Below, one piece after another: positions 36,238 through 43,300 of a DNA stretch of 64,000 nucleotides (position 1 is its first letter; the number at the start of each line of letters is the position of its first letter). The notes under the pieces are model-generated. The model was not told the DNA's origin. It worked only from the letters and a program-made list of their open reading frames with translations, and made no database searches. The position numbers and the translations under genes were made by a program. Source of the stretch: a virus; the IMG/VR virus record IMGVR_UViG_3300034417_000033, positions 1 to 64,000 of that record. The stretch is one strand, 5' to 3'.

Positions 36238-36610
36238 AGTAAAGCTGTTTACACTGGTAAATTATTTGACTTAATTCATAGTCATACGTCGATGCTGTTG
36301 AAGCAGTCATCATCCTGGAGTTTTTTTCCGCTTCCATAACCGTCATATATCTACGAAGCAAGTCTTTCATTTTGTAAATATCATTTCGCAGCGACATGTT
36401 GTCATTGTACAAACTCACAATATTGTCGTTCATTGCTTGCAGTATGTTTTTGTTAAATTCTGGCTCTTCTGTTTTTGCAACATTGGTTGCAAGTTTTTCC
36501 GCCAGCCTATCTTGGTGTAATTTATGATACAGCTCTGGAGTCACATACTGGAATATGTATTCATCTATTCGACTTAAATAGTCTTTCTCTACATTATTGA
36601 GATATTTCAT
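36236..36610 (-). CDS. Coiled-coil hypothetical protein
   Basis: This 124-residue, largely helical protein has NNVEKDYLSRIDEYIFQYVT and a long central helix (QAMNDNIVSLYNDNMSLRND; KMKDLLRRYMTVMEAEK) typical of coiled-coil oligomers. It overlaps the upstream gene by ATGA. Its function is unknown; it could be a structural or chaperone-like protein. Confidence 0.65.
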   Translation of the reverse strand: MKYLNNVEKDYLSRIDEYIFQYVTPELYHKLHQDRLAEKLATNVAKTEEPEFNKNILQAMNDNIVSLYNDNMSLRNDIYKMKDLLRRYMTVMEAEKNSRMMTASTASTYDYELSQIIYQCKQLY

Positions 36611-36789
36611 TTTCCCATCCTTTTTAATTTTTCTACTAATTCATCCTTAATATATACTTCAATCCGTGCAATCATCGCAATTGCATCTGCTTTCGTTCTA
36701 GCGGAATACACCAGTTTCTTTTCTGGGCATTTCCAATACCAAGGTGTGGATAATCCGCCAATAAACGGGTTCCACCGTGGATCGTTCAT
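36607..36789 (-). CDS. Small hypothetical protein
   Basis: This 60-residue protein, MNDPRWNPFIGGLSTPWYW with a basic C-terminal helix (IEVYIKDELVEKLKRMGK), has an aromatic N-terminus. It overlaps both neighbours by ATGA. No family is recognised. Confidence 0.6.
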   Translation of the reverse strand: MNDPRWNPFIGGLSTPWYWKCPEKKLVYSARTKADAIAMIARIEVYIKDELVEKLKRMGK

Positions 36790-36998
36790 CCTCGCACTAC
36801 CTTAATGTTTGTAACACATGCTTCTGCGTATTTCAAAGCGTCGGCTTCATTGGAAAACAAACGGTCACGATACGATTCTGAATAGTCGTTTTTTATCTGT
36901 GCAATAGATGTCCACCAAAGTAAATATCGGCGCTGTCTAATCACCACATAATATTTTGCTTGTTTGTGACAATATCTTACCCAAGCTGCTGTAATCAC
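36786..36998 (-). CDS. Basic small hypothetical protein (start uncertain)
   Basis: A protein of about 70-87 residues contains RYCHKQAKYYVVIRQRRYL and an end with DALKYAEACVTNIKVVRG. The start is unclear: GTG 36998 follows a GGAG but with a long spacer, and ATG 37049 has a GAGG yet overlaps the upstream gene by 44 bases. The folded part begins after either. The function is unknown. Confidence 0.5.
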   Translation of the reverse strand: MITAAWVRYCHKQAKYYVVIRQRRYLLWWTSIAQIKNDYSESYRDRLFSNEADALKYAEACVTNIKVVRG

Positions 36999-37005
36999 TT
37001 TAATT

Positions 37006-37227
37006 TTATCTCCAGCCGTAGCCGTGTTCTTCGGGGCCGTAGGTGCCATCTGCCATTACCTCTTTCCAACGCCAATGATTAGATATTCCATATGTTCCCC
37101 AGTACTGACCTTCGGTAATTTCTACAGTTCTGCCAGACGGGTGAGTCACAACGTCTCCGATTTTAAAAGGGGAACTGCCGAGCACACTCGACACCATATC
37201 TTGAATACTTTTGGAAACGTGCGTCAT
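37006..37227 (-). CDS. Conserved small phage protein (HPSGRTVEITEGQYWG motif)
   Basis: This 73-residue protein is carried by the compact motif FKIGDVVTHPSGRTVEI, then GQYWGTYGISNHWRWKEV and GYGWR. I recall this arrangement, an SH3-like barrel start plus WG(E/T)YG, from small conserved phage proteins of unknown role. ATG 37227 has an AGGTG Shine-Dalgarno 6 bases away and follows the upstream stop directly; GTG at 37236 is the alternative. Confidence 0.7.
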   Translation of the reverse strand: MTHVSKSIQDMVSSVLGSSPFKIGDVVTHPSGRTVEITEGQYWGTYGISNHWRWKEVMADGTYGPEEHGYGWR

Positions 37228-37228
37228 G

Positions 37229-37471
37229 TTAGTCACCTTGATAAAAATCCGATACTCTAACGTACCCTTTTATTTTAATAATGCGTTCTCTAACCCAACA
37301 ACCTATTATAACACAGACAATGAACGAAAAGCAAGCAATTGATCCATGCATCGTTTTCGGTTGATCAGAAATATAATATTCATACAGTGCAAGTAATGGA
37401 AAGAAAGTAAACAATGATGTGATAGGAATTGTAATTGGTCCTGACACATAAGTAAATTTCTCACCTTGCAT
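37229..37471 (-). CDS. Small membrane protein near thymidylate synthase
   Basis: This 80-residue protein has two spans (PITIPITSLFTFFPLLALYEY and ACFSFIVCVIIGCWV) and a basic end (RERIIKIKGYVRVSD). ATG 37471 is 23 bases after the upstream stop; a weak Shine-Dalgarno makes the start uncertain. It is near the array of small paralogous membrane proteins but lacks their VKTG/LxGE signatures. Confidence 0.58.
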   Translation of the reverse strand: MQGEKFTYVSGPITIPITSLFTFFPLLALYEYYISDQPKTMHGSIACFSFIVCVIIGCWVRERIIKIKGYVRVSDFYQGD

Positions 37472-37493
37472 GGTACGAATTAATATTTCGTTC

Positions 37494-37760
37494 TTATGCA
37501 ATATCTTTGACACTGCGATCCCTGAAATAGTTAACAGTGCGATACACTGCAATCAAAACTGCCAGAGCACCAATAAACCAAAGCTCATATGGTGTGCCCG
37601 GTTCTTTAAGTGCTTGCCTAAAAGCATATGCAAACAATGCTAATGGAGAACCAACAAGTGCAAGTTTATACAGACCTGCAATGTTTCCAGGATTTTCATA
37701 TAAGACTGTGCCCTGCAATTTTGCTAGGACTCGGTCTTTTTCTGTGCGTGTTACCCTCAC
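37494..37760 (-). CDS. Two-span membrane protein with N-terminal KLQG segment
   Basis: This 88-residue protein starts with a GTG overlapping the thymidylate synthase stop (GTGA). A basic N-terminus (TRTEKDRVLAKLQG) precedes two spans at about residues 30-48 and 60-75 and a charged end. The VLAKLQG string recalls the C-terminal tails of the neighbouring membrane paralogues, but at the opposite end. The function is unknown. Confidence 0.62.
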   Translation of the reverse strand: MRVTRTEKDRVLAKLQGTVLYENPGNIAGLYKLALVGSPLALFAYAFRQALKEPGTPYELWFIGALAVLIAVYRTVNYFRDRSVKDIA

Positions 37761-38608
37761 ACTGCCATCCCAGGTTTGTTTTCAATATCTGGAAGTGGAT
37801 CGTAACCAAACAATTCTAAATCTGTAAACTCTAAAGCCAGAATGTCATCCAGCGAATTTAGTTCTTTGTTAATAACTAGCTTCGGCAATTGTCTTGGAAT
37901 CCTAGTCATTTGTTCTTCAACCATTGCTAGTTGGTTTTGGTATATGTGTACATCATTACCGAAGTATACTAATTCACCAGGTTCTAATTTCAACATTTTT
38001 GCAAATGCCATATTCAAGAATGCGTATCCCATAATGTTATACGGTAAGCCAAACGGGACGTCGTTTGATCTCAATATAAAAGAACTATTGAGTGAACCAC
38101 CAGAAACAATATATTGATGATACAAGTGGCATGGCGGCAGTGGGGTTCCAGATAGCTGCTGCGGATTCCAGGCGCTGACGATGTGGCGTCTCCCGTTTGG
38201 GTCCTGTTGCAGTCCAGCTAAAAGACCTTCAATTTGGTCTATGCCACTGTTGGCTGCGCCTAATGTTCCGCCGAAGTTTCGCCACTGATGGGAGTAACCT
38301 GTTCCTAAACTTCCTTCTGGCAAATGGTGAAGGCCTCGTGCGTCTAAAAACTCTCGAGTCGTATTTCCTTTCCATATGTTAATTCTCTTTTCTTCCAACA
38401 GCTTAGTGTCTGTTTCCCCACGAAGAAAGAACATCGTTTCTTCAAATGCAATCCTTAGTGCAACTCTTCGAGTAGTTAGGATTGGGAAGCCTTCTGCCAA
38501 ATTCCAACGCAGGGTTCTTCCAAAAACTGAACGAGTGTTACCGGCTCTAGATTCTTTGTCGATGCCATTTGCATAGACATCTTGTAGTAACGCAATATAA
38601 TTTTTCAT
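37757..38608 (-). CDS. td: Thymidylate synthase (ThyA type)
   Basis: This 283-residue enzyme methylates dUMP to dTMP using methylenetetrahydrofolate. The family features are GRTLRWNLAEGFPILTTRRV, NIWKGNTTREFLDARGL, the active-site Cys in PLPPCHLYHQYIV, RSNDVPFGLPYNIMGYA and HIYQNQL with LPKL. It begins at ATG 38608 with an AAGGA Shine-Dalgarno and ends in a GTGA overlap. The gene sits inside an array of small membrane proteins, an unusual position for td, and there is no sign of an intron. With dCMP deaminase and DHFR it forms a thymidylate pathway. Confidence 0.95.
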   Translation of the reverse strand: MKNYIALLQDVYANGIDKESRAGNTRSVFGRTLRWNLAEGFPILTTRRVALRIAFEETMFFLRGETDTKLLEEKRINIWKGNTTREFLDARGLHHLPEGSLGTGYSHQWRNFGGTLGAANSGIDQIEGLLAGLQQDPNGRRHIVSAWNPQQLSGTPLPPCHLYHQYIVSGGSLNSSFILRSNDVPFGLPYNIMGYAFLNMAFAKMLKLEPGELVYFGNDVHIYQNQLAMVEEQMTRIPRQLPKLVINKELNSLDDILALEFTDLELFGYDPLPDIENKPGMAV

Positions 38609-38976
38609 TATTCTCCTTGTAATTTTTGTACTAGGGCAGCTCGGTTTCTTTGGTATTTTGCGATAACATACATCAATATCAGAGGAGAAGAAATTAGTCC
38701 AACAACAATAAAGAAAGTAGAGTTAATCGTAGGAACAACATAATACAGTATTGTTCCAAACGCTAAACTTGAGAAAGCCGTTAGGAATAATAAACATGTT
38801 TGTAAAATAACAACAGGCCCATTGACGCTGTCTATAGGTCCTGGTAGAGGGACAAGAATCTGATCAGATGTCCAGTTGCCGGTCTTCACAAAGTTCCTAG
38901 TCGAAAGGTATGCTTTATAATTAAGGAACAGAAATATCACAATAGAAGAAAGCACAATAGCTAAGCCTGGACCCAC
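38608..38976 (-). CDS. Small membrane protein, VKTG/LxGE paralogue 1
   Basis: This 122-residue protein has an N-terminal span, the motif RNFVKTGNWTSDQ, two further spans, then NRAALVQKLQGE at the end. The VKTG motif plus the L(K/Q)GE tail define a family of five consecutive genes. The start is GTG 38976. Topology and tandem expansion suggest a membrane complex or host-envelope modifier (inference). Confidence 0.72.
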   Translation of the reverse strand: MGPGLAIVLSSIVIFLFLNYKAYLSTRNFVKTGNWTSDQILVPLPGPIDSVNGPVVILQTCLLFLTAFSSLAFGTILYYVVPTINSTFFIVVGLISSPLILMYVIAKYQRNRAALVQKLQGE

Positions 38977-38977
38977 G

Positions 38978-39337
38978 TTATTCCCCTTTTAATTTTTCTA
39001 CAAATGCGTATGGTTTGCGTAAACGTTTTGCTGTAAAGTATACAACTGCCATAAATATTAATGCCGATACAAAAGAAATTGCAATCGGATTTTTATCAAG
39101 AATGAAATTAATCACGTTCAGTACTATTTCACAAACAAAAAATGCACCCATTGCAATACAACATGCAACAACCGGAATCTCAGATATGTGTGTGTTTTCT
39201 ATTGAGCCAGGTATAAGCGCATAGTTTCCAGTCTTAACATATCGATATGCTGCAACCAATATGACTACAGCAAAGGAAAGCCCTGATAAAATAAAACTGG
39301 CAACAGCCATATTCTCATCTGTTAGTAGCATACTCAT
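38978..39337 (-). CDS. Small membrane protein, VKTG/LxGE paralogue 2
   Basis: This 119-residue protein has about four spans, with RYVKTGNYALIPGSIEN after the first and RKPYAFVEKLKGE at the C-terminus. It overlaps the gene upstream by 4 bases. The signature places it in the same family as its neighbours. The function is unknown. Confidence 0.72.
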   Translation of the reverse strand: MSMLLTDENMAVASFILSGLSFAVVILVAAYRYVKTGNYALIPGSIENTHISEIPVVACCIAMGAFFVCEIVLNVINFILDKNPIAISFVSALIFMAVVYFTAKRLRKPYAFVEKLKGE

Positions 39338-39675
39338 TTTCCCGTTAATCGGTTAATAAACTTTTCCTTTTCTCGAAAGTGACTAGCTATAGCAATAGTC
39401 GCAATAGTAAATATTAACAGAAGTAAGAAAAGGTAAACTACAGGATTATAGAGTGCAAGCTGTTTGCATATTACAAAAAATCCTTCAATAAGTAACGCAA
39501 TTATTCCTCCAGATACAGATGCAATAGTTATTGTGGTTAGCCAACCCTCAAGAACTCCGCCAGTTGGAGTCATAGGCAGTATTCCAGTTTTTACAAACTT
39601 AACTGCGGCAGTTATCATCACTGTGCCAAAAACCAACAGTGCTGAACAAACAGCAATTTTATCAACTACAGTCAC
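39334..39675 (-). CDS. Small membrane protein, VKTG/LxGE paralogue 3
   Basis: This 113-residue protein has the motif KFVKTGILPMTPTGGVLEGW, two or three spans and the tail SHFREKEKFINRLTGK. It starts with a GTG in an ATGA-type overlap. The segment VLEGWL(T/S) is also found in paralogue 4, so 3 and 4 are the closest pair. Confidence 0.72.
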   Translation of the reverse strand: MTVVDKIAVCSALLVFGTVMITAAVKFVKTGILPMTPTGGVLEGWLTTITIASVSGGIIALLIEGFFVICKQLALYNPVVYLFLLLLIFTIATIAIASHFREKEKFINRLTGK

Positions 39676-40016
39676 CCTTCTTCTCCTCTTAATCTTTCAA
39701 CAAATCTTTCTTTTCTTCGCATTCGCCTTGCAACAAAAACTGTTATAGAAACAAATACCATGGCTCCAGCAAATGCGTACATAATTGGGTTATGGTTCAG
39801 TAGTTGTTTGCCTATCTCTAGCACTCCCCTTACCACTAAGATACCAAGCAAACTTACGCACAGCCCAGCGAGAAAACTTAGCAACCATCCCTCAAGTTCG
39901 GTGGAGGCAGGAAAGAAAAAAGTTCCAGATCGAACATACTTCACCGATGTCCACAATATAAATGCAGTAAATGTAACGATGGGTGATGACATTGCAATTA
40001 CATCAATGGGCGGCAC
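39672..40016 (-). CDS. Small membrane protein, VKTG/LxGE paralogue 4
   Basis: This 114-residue protein has KYVRSGTFFFPASTELEGWLLS and ends RRMRRKERFVERLRGEEG. Three or four spans are likely. It overlaps the upstream gene by 14 bases. The function is unknown. Confidence 0.72.
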   Translation of the reverse strand: MPPIDVIAMSSPIVTFTAFILWTSVKYVRSGTFFFPASTELEGWLLSFLAGLCVSLLGILVVRGVLEIGKQLLNHNPIMYAFAGAMVFVSITVFVARRMRRKERFVERLRGEEG

Positions 40017-40365
40017 GTCCGTCTCCTTTTAATCCATCAATTAGCACTGCTTGGGCACGAAGCCTCTTAGCTCGGCGCACCATCACTATAATAGCAAATA
40101 TAACAATTGGGATTGTCCCTGTTACTATATTCCATTTCCAGAAACATAAAGAAAGAGTAGTTGCTACAACACCGCAAAGTTGTATTAGCACAAATGGAAA
40201 AAAGACAGTTTTTAAATTAAACAAGCCGTCATTAGTATCAAGCTGGAGCCACTTTCCAGTAACAATGTGAAAGTCCACAAGATACCACACCTTAACAAGA
40301 ATAAAAGCCATAGCTATATAAAATACAGCATATGGCGTAAATACTTCTACACTAGGCATTTCCAT
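40003..40365 (-). CDS. Small membrane protein, VKTG/LxGE paralogue 5
   Basis: This 120-residue protein has four spans, the degenerate motif DFHIVTGKWLQLDTNDG and the tail QAVLIDGLKGDGRAAH. It overlaps the KTSC gene upstream by 14 bases. It is the most divergent member of the array. Confidence 0.68.
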   Translation of the reverse strand: MEMPSVEVFTPYAVFYIAMAFILVKVWYLVDFHIVTGKWLQLDTNDGLFNLKTVFFPFVLIQLCGVVATTLSLCFWKWNIVTGTIPIVIFAIIVMVRRAKRLRAQAVLIDGLKGDGRAAH

Positions 40366-40570
40366 CTTTTAGGATCTCCGCTTTATGCAGCCTTTTTATA
40401 TTCGCAATATAAAACTTGCCAATTGACTCTGCTGCAAGCAATTCTTCAAACAAATGATGTGGCACATCCTTATACTGGTATTTAGAGCCAGTTAAGAATT
40501 CCACATACACATCGCCTTCAAAATATGCAACTGCTTTAAGATTGCTGCTTTTTACATTATGCCAATTCAT
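40352..40570 (-). CDS. KTSC-domain protein
   Basis: This 72-residue protein consists of a KTSC domain: NVKSSNLKAVAYFEGDVYVEF, TGSKYQYKDVPHHLFEELL and AAESIGKFYIANIK. The domain is common in phages and in lysyl-tRNA-synthetase-associated proteins; its function is not settled. A GGGGTAAT Shine-Dalgarno region precedes ATG 40570. Confidence 0.85.
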   Translation of the reverse strand: MNWHNVKSSNLKAVAYFEGDVYVEFLTGSKYQYKDVPHHLFEELLAAESIGKFYIANIKRLHKAEILKDGNA

Positions 40571-40571
40571 A

Positions 40572-40985
40572 TTACCCCGCCAATTTTTCTGCCAAAAGTT
40601 TCATTTTGTGTCTCTTACTAAAGAACACGTACCTAATTAAATACAGTATTGCTATGGGCCATGCCACAAAAAATACACAAAGCATTACGAGCGATGAGAA
40701 AAGACTAGCAAACCAAACATCTATACTATTACACCGAAGTGTAAAAATAGTATCAGCAATAATCTCGAAGCCTACTAATTTGTTTAGATATTTCTTCCAA
40801 TCCTGATATTTAAGTGAGAGGGTGTCTTCCTTCAATTGGAACCAGTCGTAATTGTACAACATGAAATCGTAAAGCGCAAATATTAATTTTGCAATTGCAG
40901 CTAATACAACAGCAGCAATAATCATTATAGAAACAATGACGCTGACTGCCAGATACTGCGTGTACAAATTATGCAATGTTTCCAT
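40572..40985 (-). CDS. Membrane protein with LAEKLAG tail
   Basis: This 137-residue protein has spans at about residues 13-38 and 90-120 and a charged middle (NYDWFQLKEDTLSLKYQDW). It ends KMKLLAEKLAG, similar to the paralogue tails nearby, but without VKTG. It may be a distant member of the array. An AAGGG Shine-Dalgarno precedes ATG 40985. Confidence 0.65.
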   Translation of the reverse strand: METLHNLYTQYLAVSVIVSIMIIAAVVLAAIAKLIFALYDFMLYNYDWFQLKEDTLSLKYQDWKKYLNKLVGFEIIADTIFTLRCNSIDVWFASLFSSLVMLCVFFVAWPIAILYLIRYVFFSKRHKMKLLAEKLAG

Positions 40986-40986
40986 T

Positions 40987-41811
40987 TTATACCCTTATTA
41001 AAAGTTCAGAGTTCCAACCTGGGTTAAGTTCGTTCGGTTGATATCCACGTGGGTTGCAAATTACCCGTGTGTTTCCAATCATGTAATCGGAGCTATCGTG
41101 CATATGACCATGGAACCAAAAGTCTGGCTCATACTTTAGAACCAGTTCATCCAAGTTGCTGTAATATGCTGAGTTATATTGATCACCATGAAACTTAGTG
41201 TGAACGGATTTAAAAGATGGGGCGTGATGTGTTATTACCACTGCCTTTTCATCCTTCTTCAGTTTCACTTCTATTAACTGAGATTCAATAAACGCAACTG
41301 CATCCAAGTGCCTAACATACGCATCGCCCGGAAGAAATTTACGCAAGTATGGTTCAGACATAGTTCCGGTGCGGATCGTTTTGTGATCATACACACCCAT
41401 CTGTGCAGTAATCATATCACTATGATTAGCGTTGTTGTAATTCGTCCACATTGTAGAGCCAATAAATGTTACATCATCTATTTTAACAGAATCGTTCTGC
41501 AGGAAAAATACGCCAGTGTGCTGCGCCAATTCCCGAAACTTTCCGTATGCTGTAGTAATGCTTGCGCCATACAGTTCGTGATTTCCCGGAACATATATTA
41601 CCGCTTTAAATCTAGGGCACACTTCTTCCAAAAACGGAATAATTGTGTATGGCCTGTCTATCACGCCAATGTCGCCAGCTAGAATTAACACAGTCTCGTG
41701 ATCGAACGGAAGTTTCGGAAGAGAGAAGTAGTAATCAGGCAGAGCCCGTACCCCGTTCTTATACCGTTCAAATTCAAGATGTATGTCGCTTGCTTCGCGA
41801 ACTAAAAGCAT
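40987..41811 (-). CDS. Calcineurin-like metallophosphoesterase
   Basis: This 274-residue protein has the five metallophosphoesterase blocks: SDIHLEF, LAGDIGVID, PGNHELYG, VITHHAPSF and FHGHMHDS. The dinuclear metal-binding residues are all present, so it should be active. Phage members of this family include phosphatases and nucleases; the substrate here is unknown. A sigma70 promoter with a perfect TATAAT -10 lies at 41838-41865. The Shine-Dalgarno is weak (AGAG, about 10 bases from ATG 41811). Confidence 0.9.
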   Translation of the reverse strand: MLLVREASDIHLEFERYKNGVRALPDYYFSLPKLPFDHETVLILAGDIGVIDRPYTIIPFLEEVCPRFKAVIYVPGNHELYGASITTAYGKFRELAQHTGVFFLQNDSVKIDDVTFIGSTMWTNYNNANHSDMITAQMGVYDHKTIRTGTMSEPYLRKFLPGDAYVRHLDAVAFIESQLIEVKLKKDEKAVVITHHAPSFKSVHTKFHGDQYNSAYYSNLDELVLKYEPDFWFHGHMHDSSDYMIGNTRVICNPRGYQPNELNPGWNSELLIRV

Positions 41812-41837
41812 GATAATAAACTCTGTTGTGTTTTGCT

Positions 41838-41865
41838 ATTATAACAAAAACAACGTAAATGTCAA
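41838..41865 (-). promoter_or_regulatory. Sigma70-type promoter for the metallophosphoesterase
   Basis: TTGACA (41860-41865), 16 bases and a perfect TATAAT (41838-41843) lie on the minus strand. Confidence 0.75.
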
Positions 41866-41866
41866 G

Positions 41867-42241
41867 TTATTTTTTAACTGGAACTGTAATGTTAACTTGG
41901 GAAACTGGAGCGGCGATTCTAATCTGGGCAACTAGTGGTTTCATTTCTCTCCACCTTTTAGAATTTACTACGTCAGCACTGTTTTGCTTCCGAATGTCAC
42001 CAAATTTGTACCACGGTGTTTCTATCCACTCTCCTCTTTCTTCATCCCAGACGCCGCCAATCGCATTACTTGGCAATTTAGGTTTAGGGAATTTGCCAGC
42101 TAGGCGTAAAGCACAGTCGTACTGGTCTCTAAGATACGCTCGGCGTCCAACCGTAGCTCGCCATAATTTCTGCAACACGTCTATTAACAATCCCCTCAGT
42201 CGTCGAGCAGTACCAATCCATGTAACTTTCATTTTTACCAT
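41867..42241 (-). CDS. Hypothetical protein (start uncertain)
   Basis: A protein of up to 125 residues contains GRRAYLRDQYDCALRLAGKF, IGGVWDEERGEWIETPWYKFG and a beta-rich end (QIRIAAPVSQVNITVPVKK). ATG 42241 overlaps the upstream gene by more than 100 bases. A GTG near 42178 would cut this to about 50 and may be the true start. No family is recognised; the segment WDEERGEWIETPWYKFGD looks conserved in type. Confidence 0.58.
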   Translation of the reverse strand: MVKMKVTWIGTARRLRGLLIDVLQKLWRATVGRRAYLRDQYDCALRLAGKFPKPKLPSNAIGGVWDEERGEWIETPWYKFGDIRKQNSADVVNSKRWREMKPLVAQIRIAAPVSQVNITVPVKK

Positions 42242-42533
42242 GATGCTTATTCCTAATAGTTGCAATTAAACCAGAAGCATACCGAAAAGATCCAGACCAG
42301 GTGTAAATATTTCCCCTCAGTGCATCCATTAGATTGTCTTCTGTTACATCTAATTTCTTATACCAGGTAGTGTTCGTTAGGGCAGAGTATAGCATCTTTG
42401 CGCCGTACTCTCTTTTAACAAGATTTGTAATTTCAGGAGATTCAAGCAAAATAGTTTCAAACTCTGCCCTATAACGATCGCTTTCTTCTTGTTGTCTTAT
42501 ATAATTAATCTTTTCATGTTCGTTTATGTCCAT
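42129..42533 (-). CDS. Hypothetical protein
   Basis: This 134-residue, mainly helical protein contains INEHEKINYIRQQEESDRYR, SALTNTTWYKKLDVTEDNLM and GKNESYMDWYCSTTEGIVNRR. It overlaps the upstream gene by 10 bases. No family is recognised; coding is continuous through the region shared with the downstream gene. Confidence 0.65.
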   Translation of the reverse strand: MDINEHEKINYIRQQEESDRYRAEFETILLESPEITNLVKREYGAKMLYSALTNTTWYKKLDVTEDNLMDALRGNIYTWSGSFRYASGLIATIRNKHHGKNESYMDWYCSTTEGIVNRRVAEIMASYGWTPSVS

Positions 42534-43249
42534 AGCTGACCCCTGATTGTTGCCAATCTCAAAAACATTTCTTCCTGTTCTTTTTCAAACAATTCTCGCT
42601 TCGCGTTGAATTCGTCCATTGCTAACGCATATGCTGCATATTCAGGTGTCTTTCTGTACGATGGATTAAATTGTTTTCTAAAATCAATGTCTGGCACAGA
42701 ATCATAACTTGGCTCTAAGGATTCTTTATTTTTCCACCACTTGTACAAACACAGAACTTCTCTTGCTAACACTGCCTGCTCAGGGTAATAACATGCTGGA
42801 TCCAAGTCCAGCGATGCTTCCCACTCTAAATACTTAATTCCCTGTTCAGGATATCTCTGTTTCCCAAACTTTCTAGAAAACCAACCAGGGTACATTTCGT
42901 CGGGGCCAGTTGACAGTTGGCGCCAACCTTTACTTATTTCTACAAAGTCAACTAGGATAGAAAACATTGCGTTAAGCATCACAACTGGCGGCTCATAATA
43001 CCCAGGCTTTAGCTGTATGTCGACTAAGTGATATCGATGTCTAGGAATGATGCGATACATAAGCCAACGGGCCATTTTTTCACTTCTGATAGACACTGGT
43101 AGAAAAATACGCTTCCTTAAAGTCTTTGTTAAAAAATACCTAAAAGGAGCTTCAGCTCGAAATCGTGCATCAAATTTTTCCCAGCCTTCCATTGTGGTTG
43201 TGACAGGATTAAATTTTAGCCATTGTATAAAATCTTCAGTAAATAACAT
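42524..43249 (-). CDS. Conserved phage hypothetical protein
   Basis: This 241-residue protein begins MLFTEDFIQWLKFNPVTTT and contains HLVDIQLKPGYYEPPVVMLN and AMFSILVDFVEISKGWRQL. That pattern, a (K)PGYYE turn followed by a helix ending DFVE, resembles a conserved hypothetical protein of many myoviruses. The C-terminus is helical and charged. ATG 43249 is chosen for its GGAG Shine-Dalgarno, because the sigma70 promoter at 43272-43300 would lie inside a longer frame starting at 43300. Confidence 0.72.
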   Translation of the reverse strand: MLFTEDFIQWLKFNPVTTTMEGWEKFDARFRAEAPFRYFLTKTLRKRIFLPVSIRSEKMARWLMYRIIPRHRYHLVDIQLKPGYYEPPVVMLNAMFSILVDFVEISKGWRQLSTGPDEMYPGWFSRKFGKQRYPEQGIKYLEWEASLDLDPACYYPEQAVLAREVLCLYKWWKNKESLEPSYDSVPDIDFRKQFNPSYRKTPEYAAYALAMDEFNAKRELFEKEQEEMFLRLATIRGQLWT

Positions 43250-43271
43250 TATGTCTCCGTATAGAACTAAG

Positions 43272-43300
43272 ACTATAGCATCAGTATACTTAAATGTCAA
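43272..43300 (-). promoter_or_regulatory. Sigma70-type promoter
   Basis: TTGACA (43295-43300), 17 bases and TATAGT (43272-43277) lie on the minus strand. The -35 overlaps the stop codon region of the PAAR gene. Confidence 0.7.
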
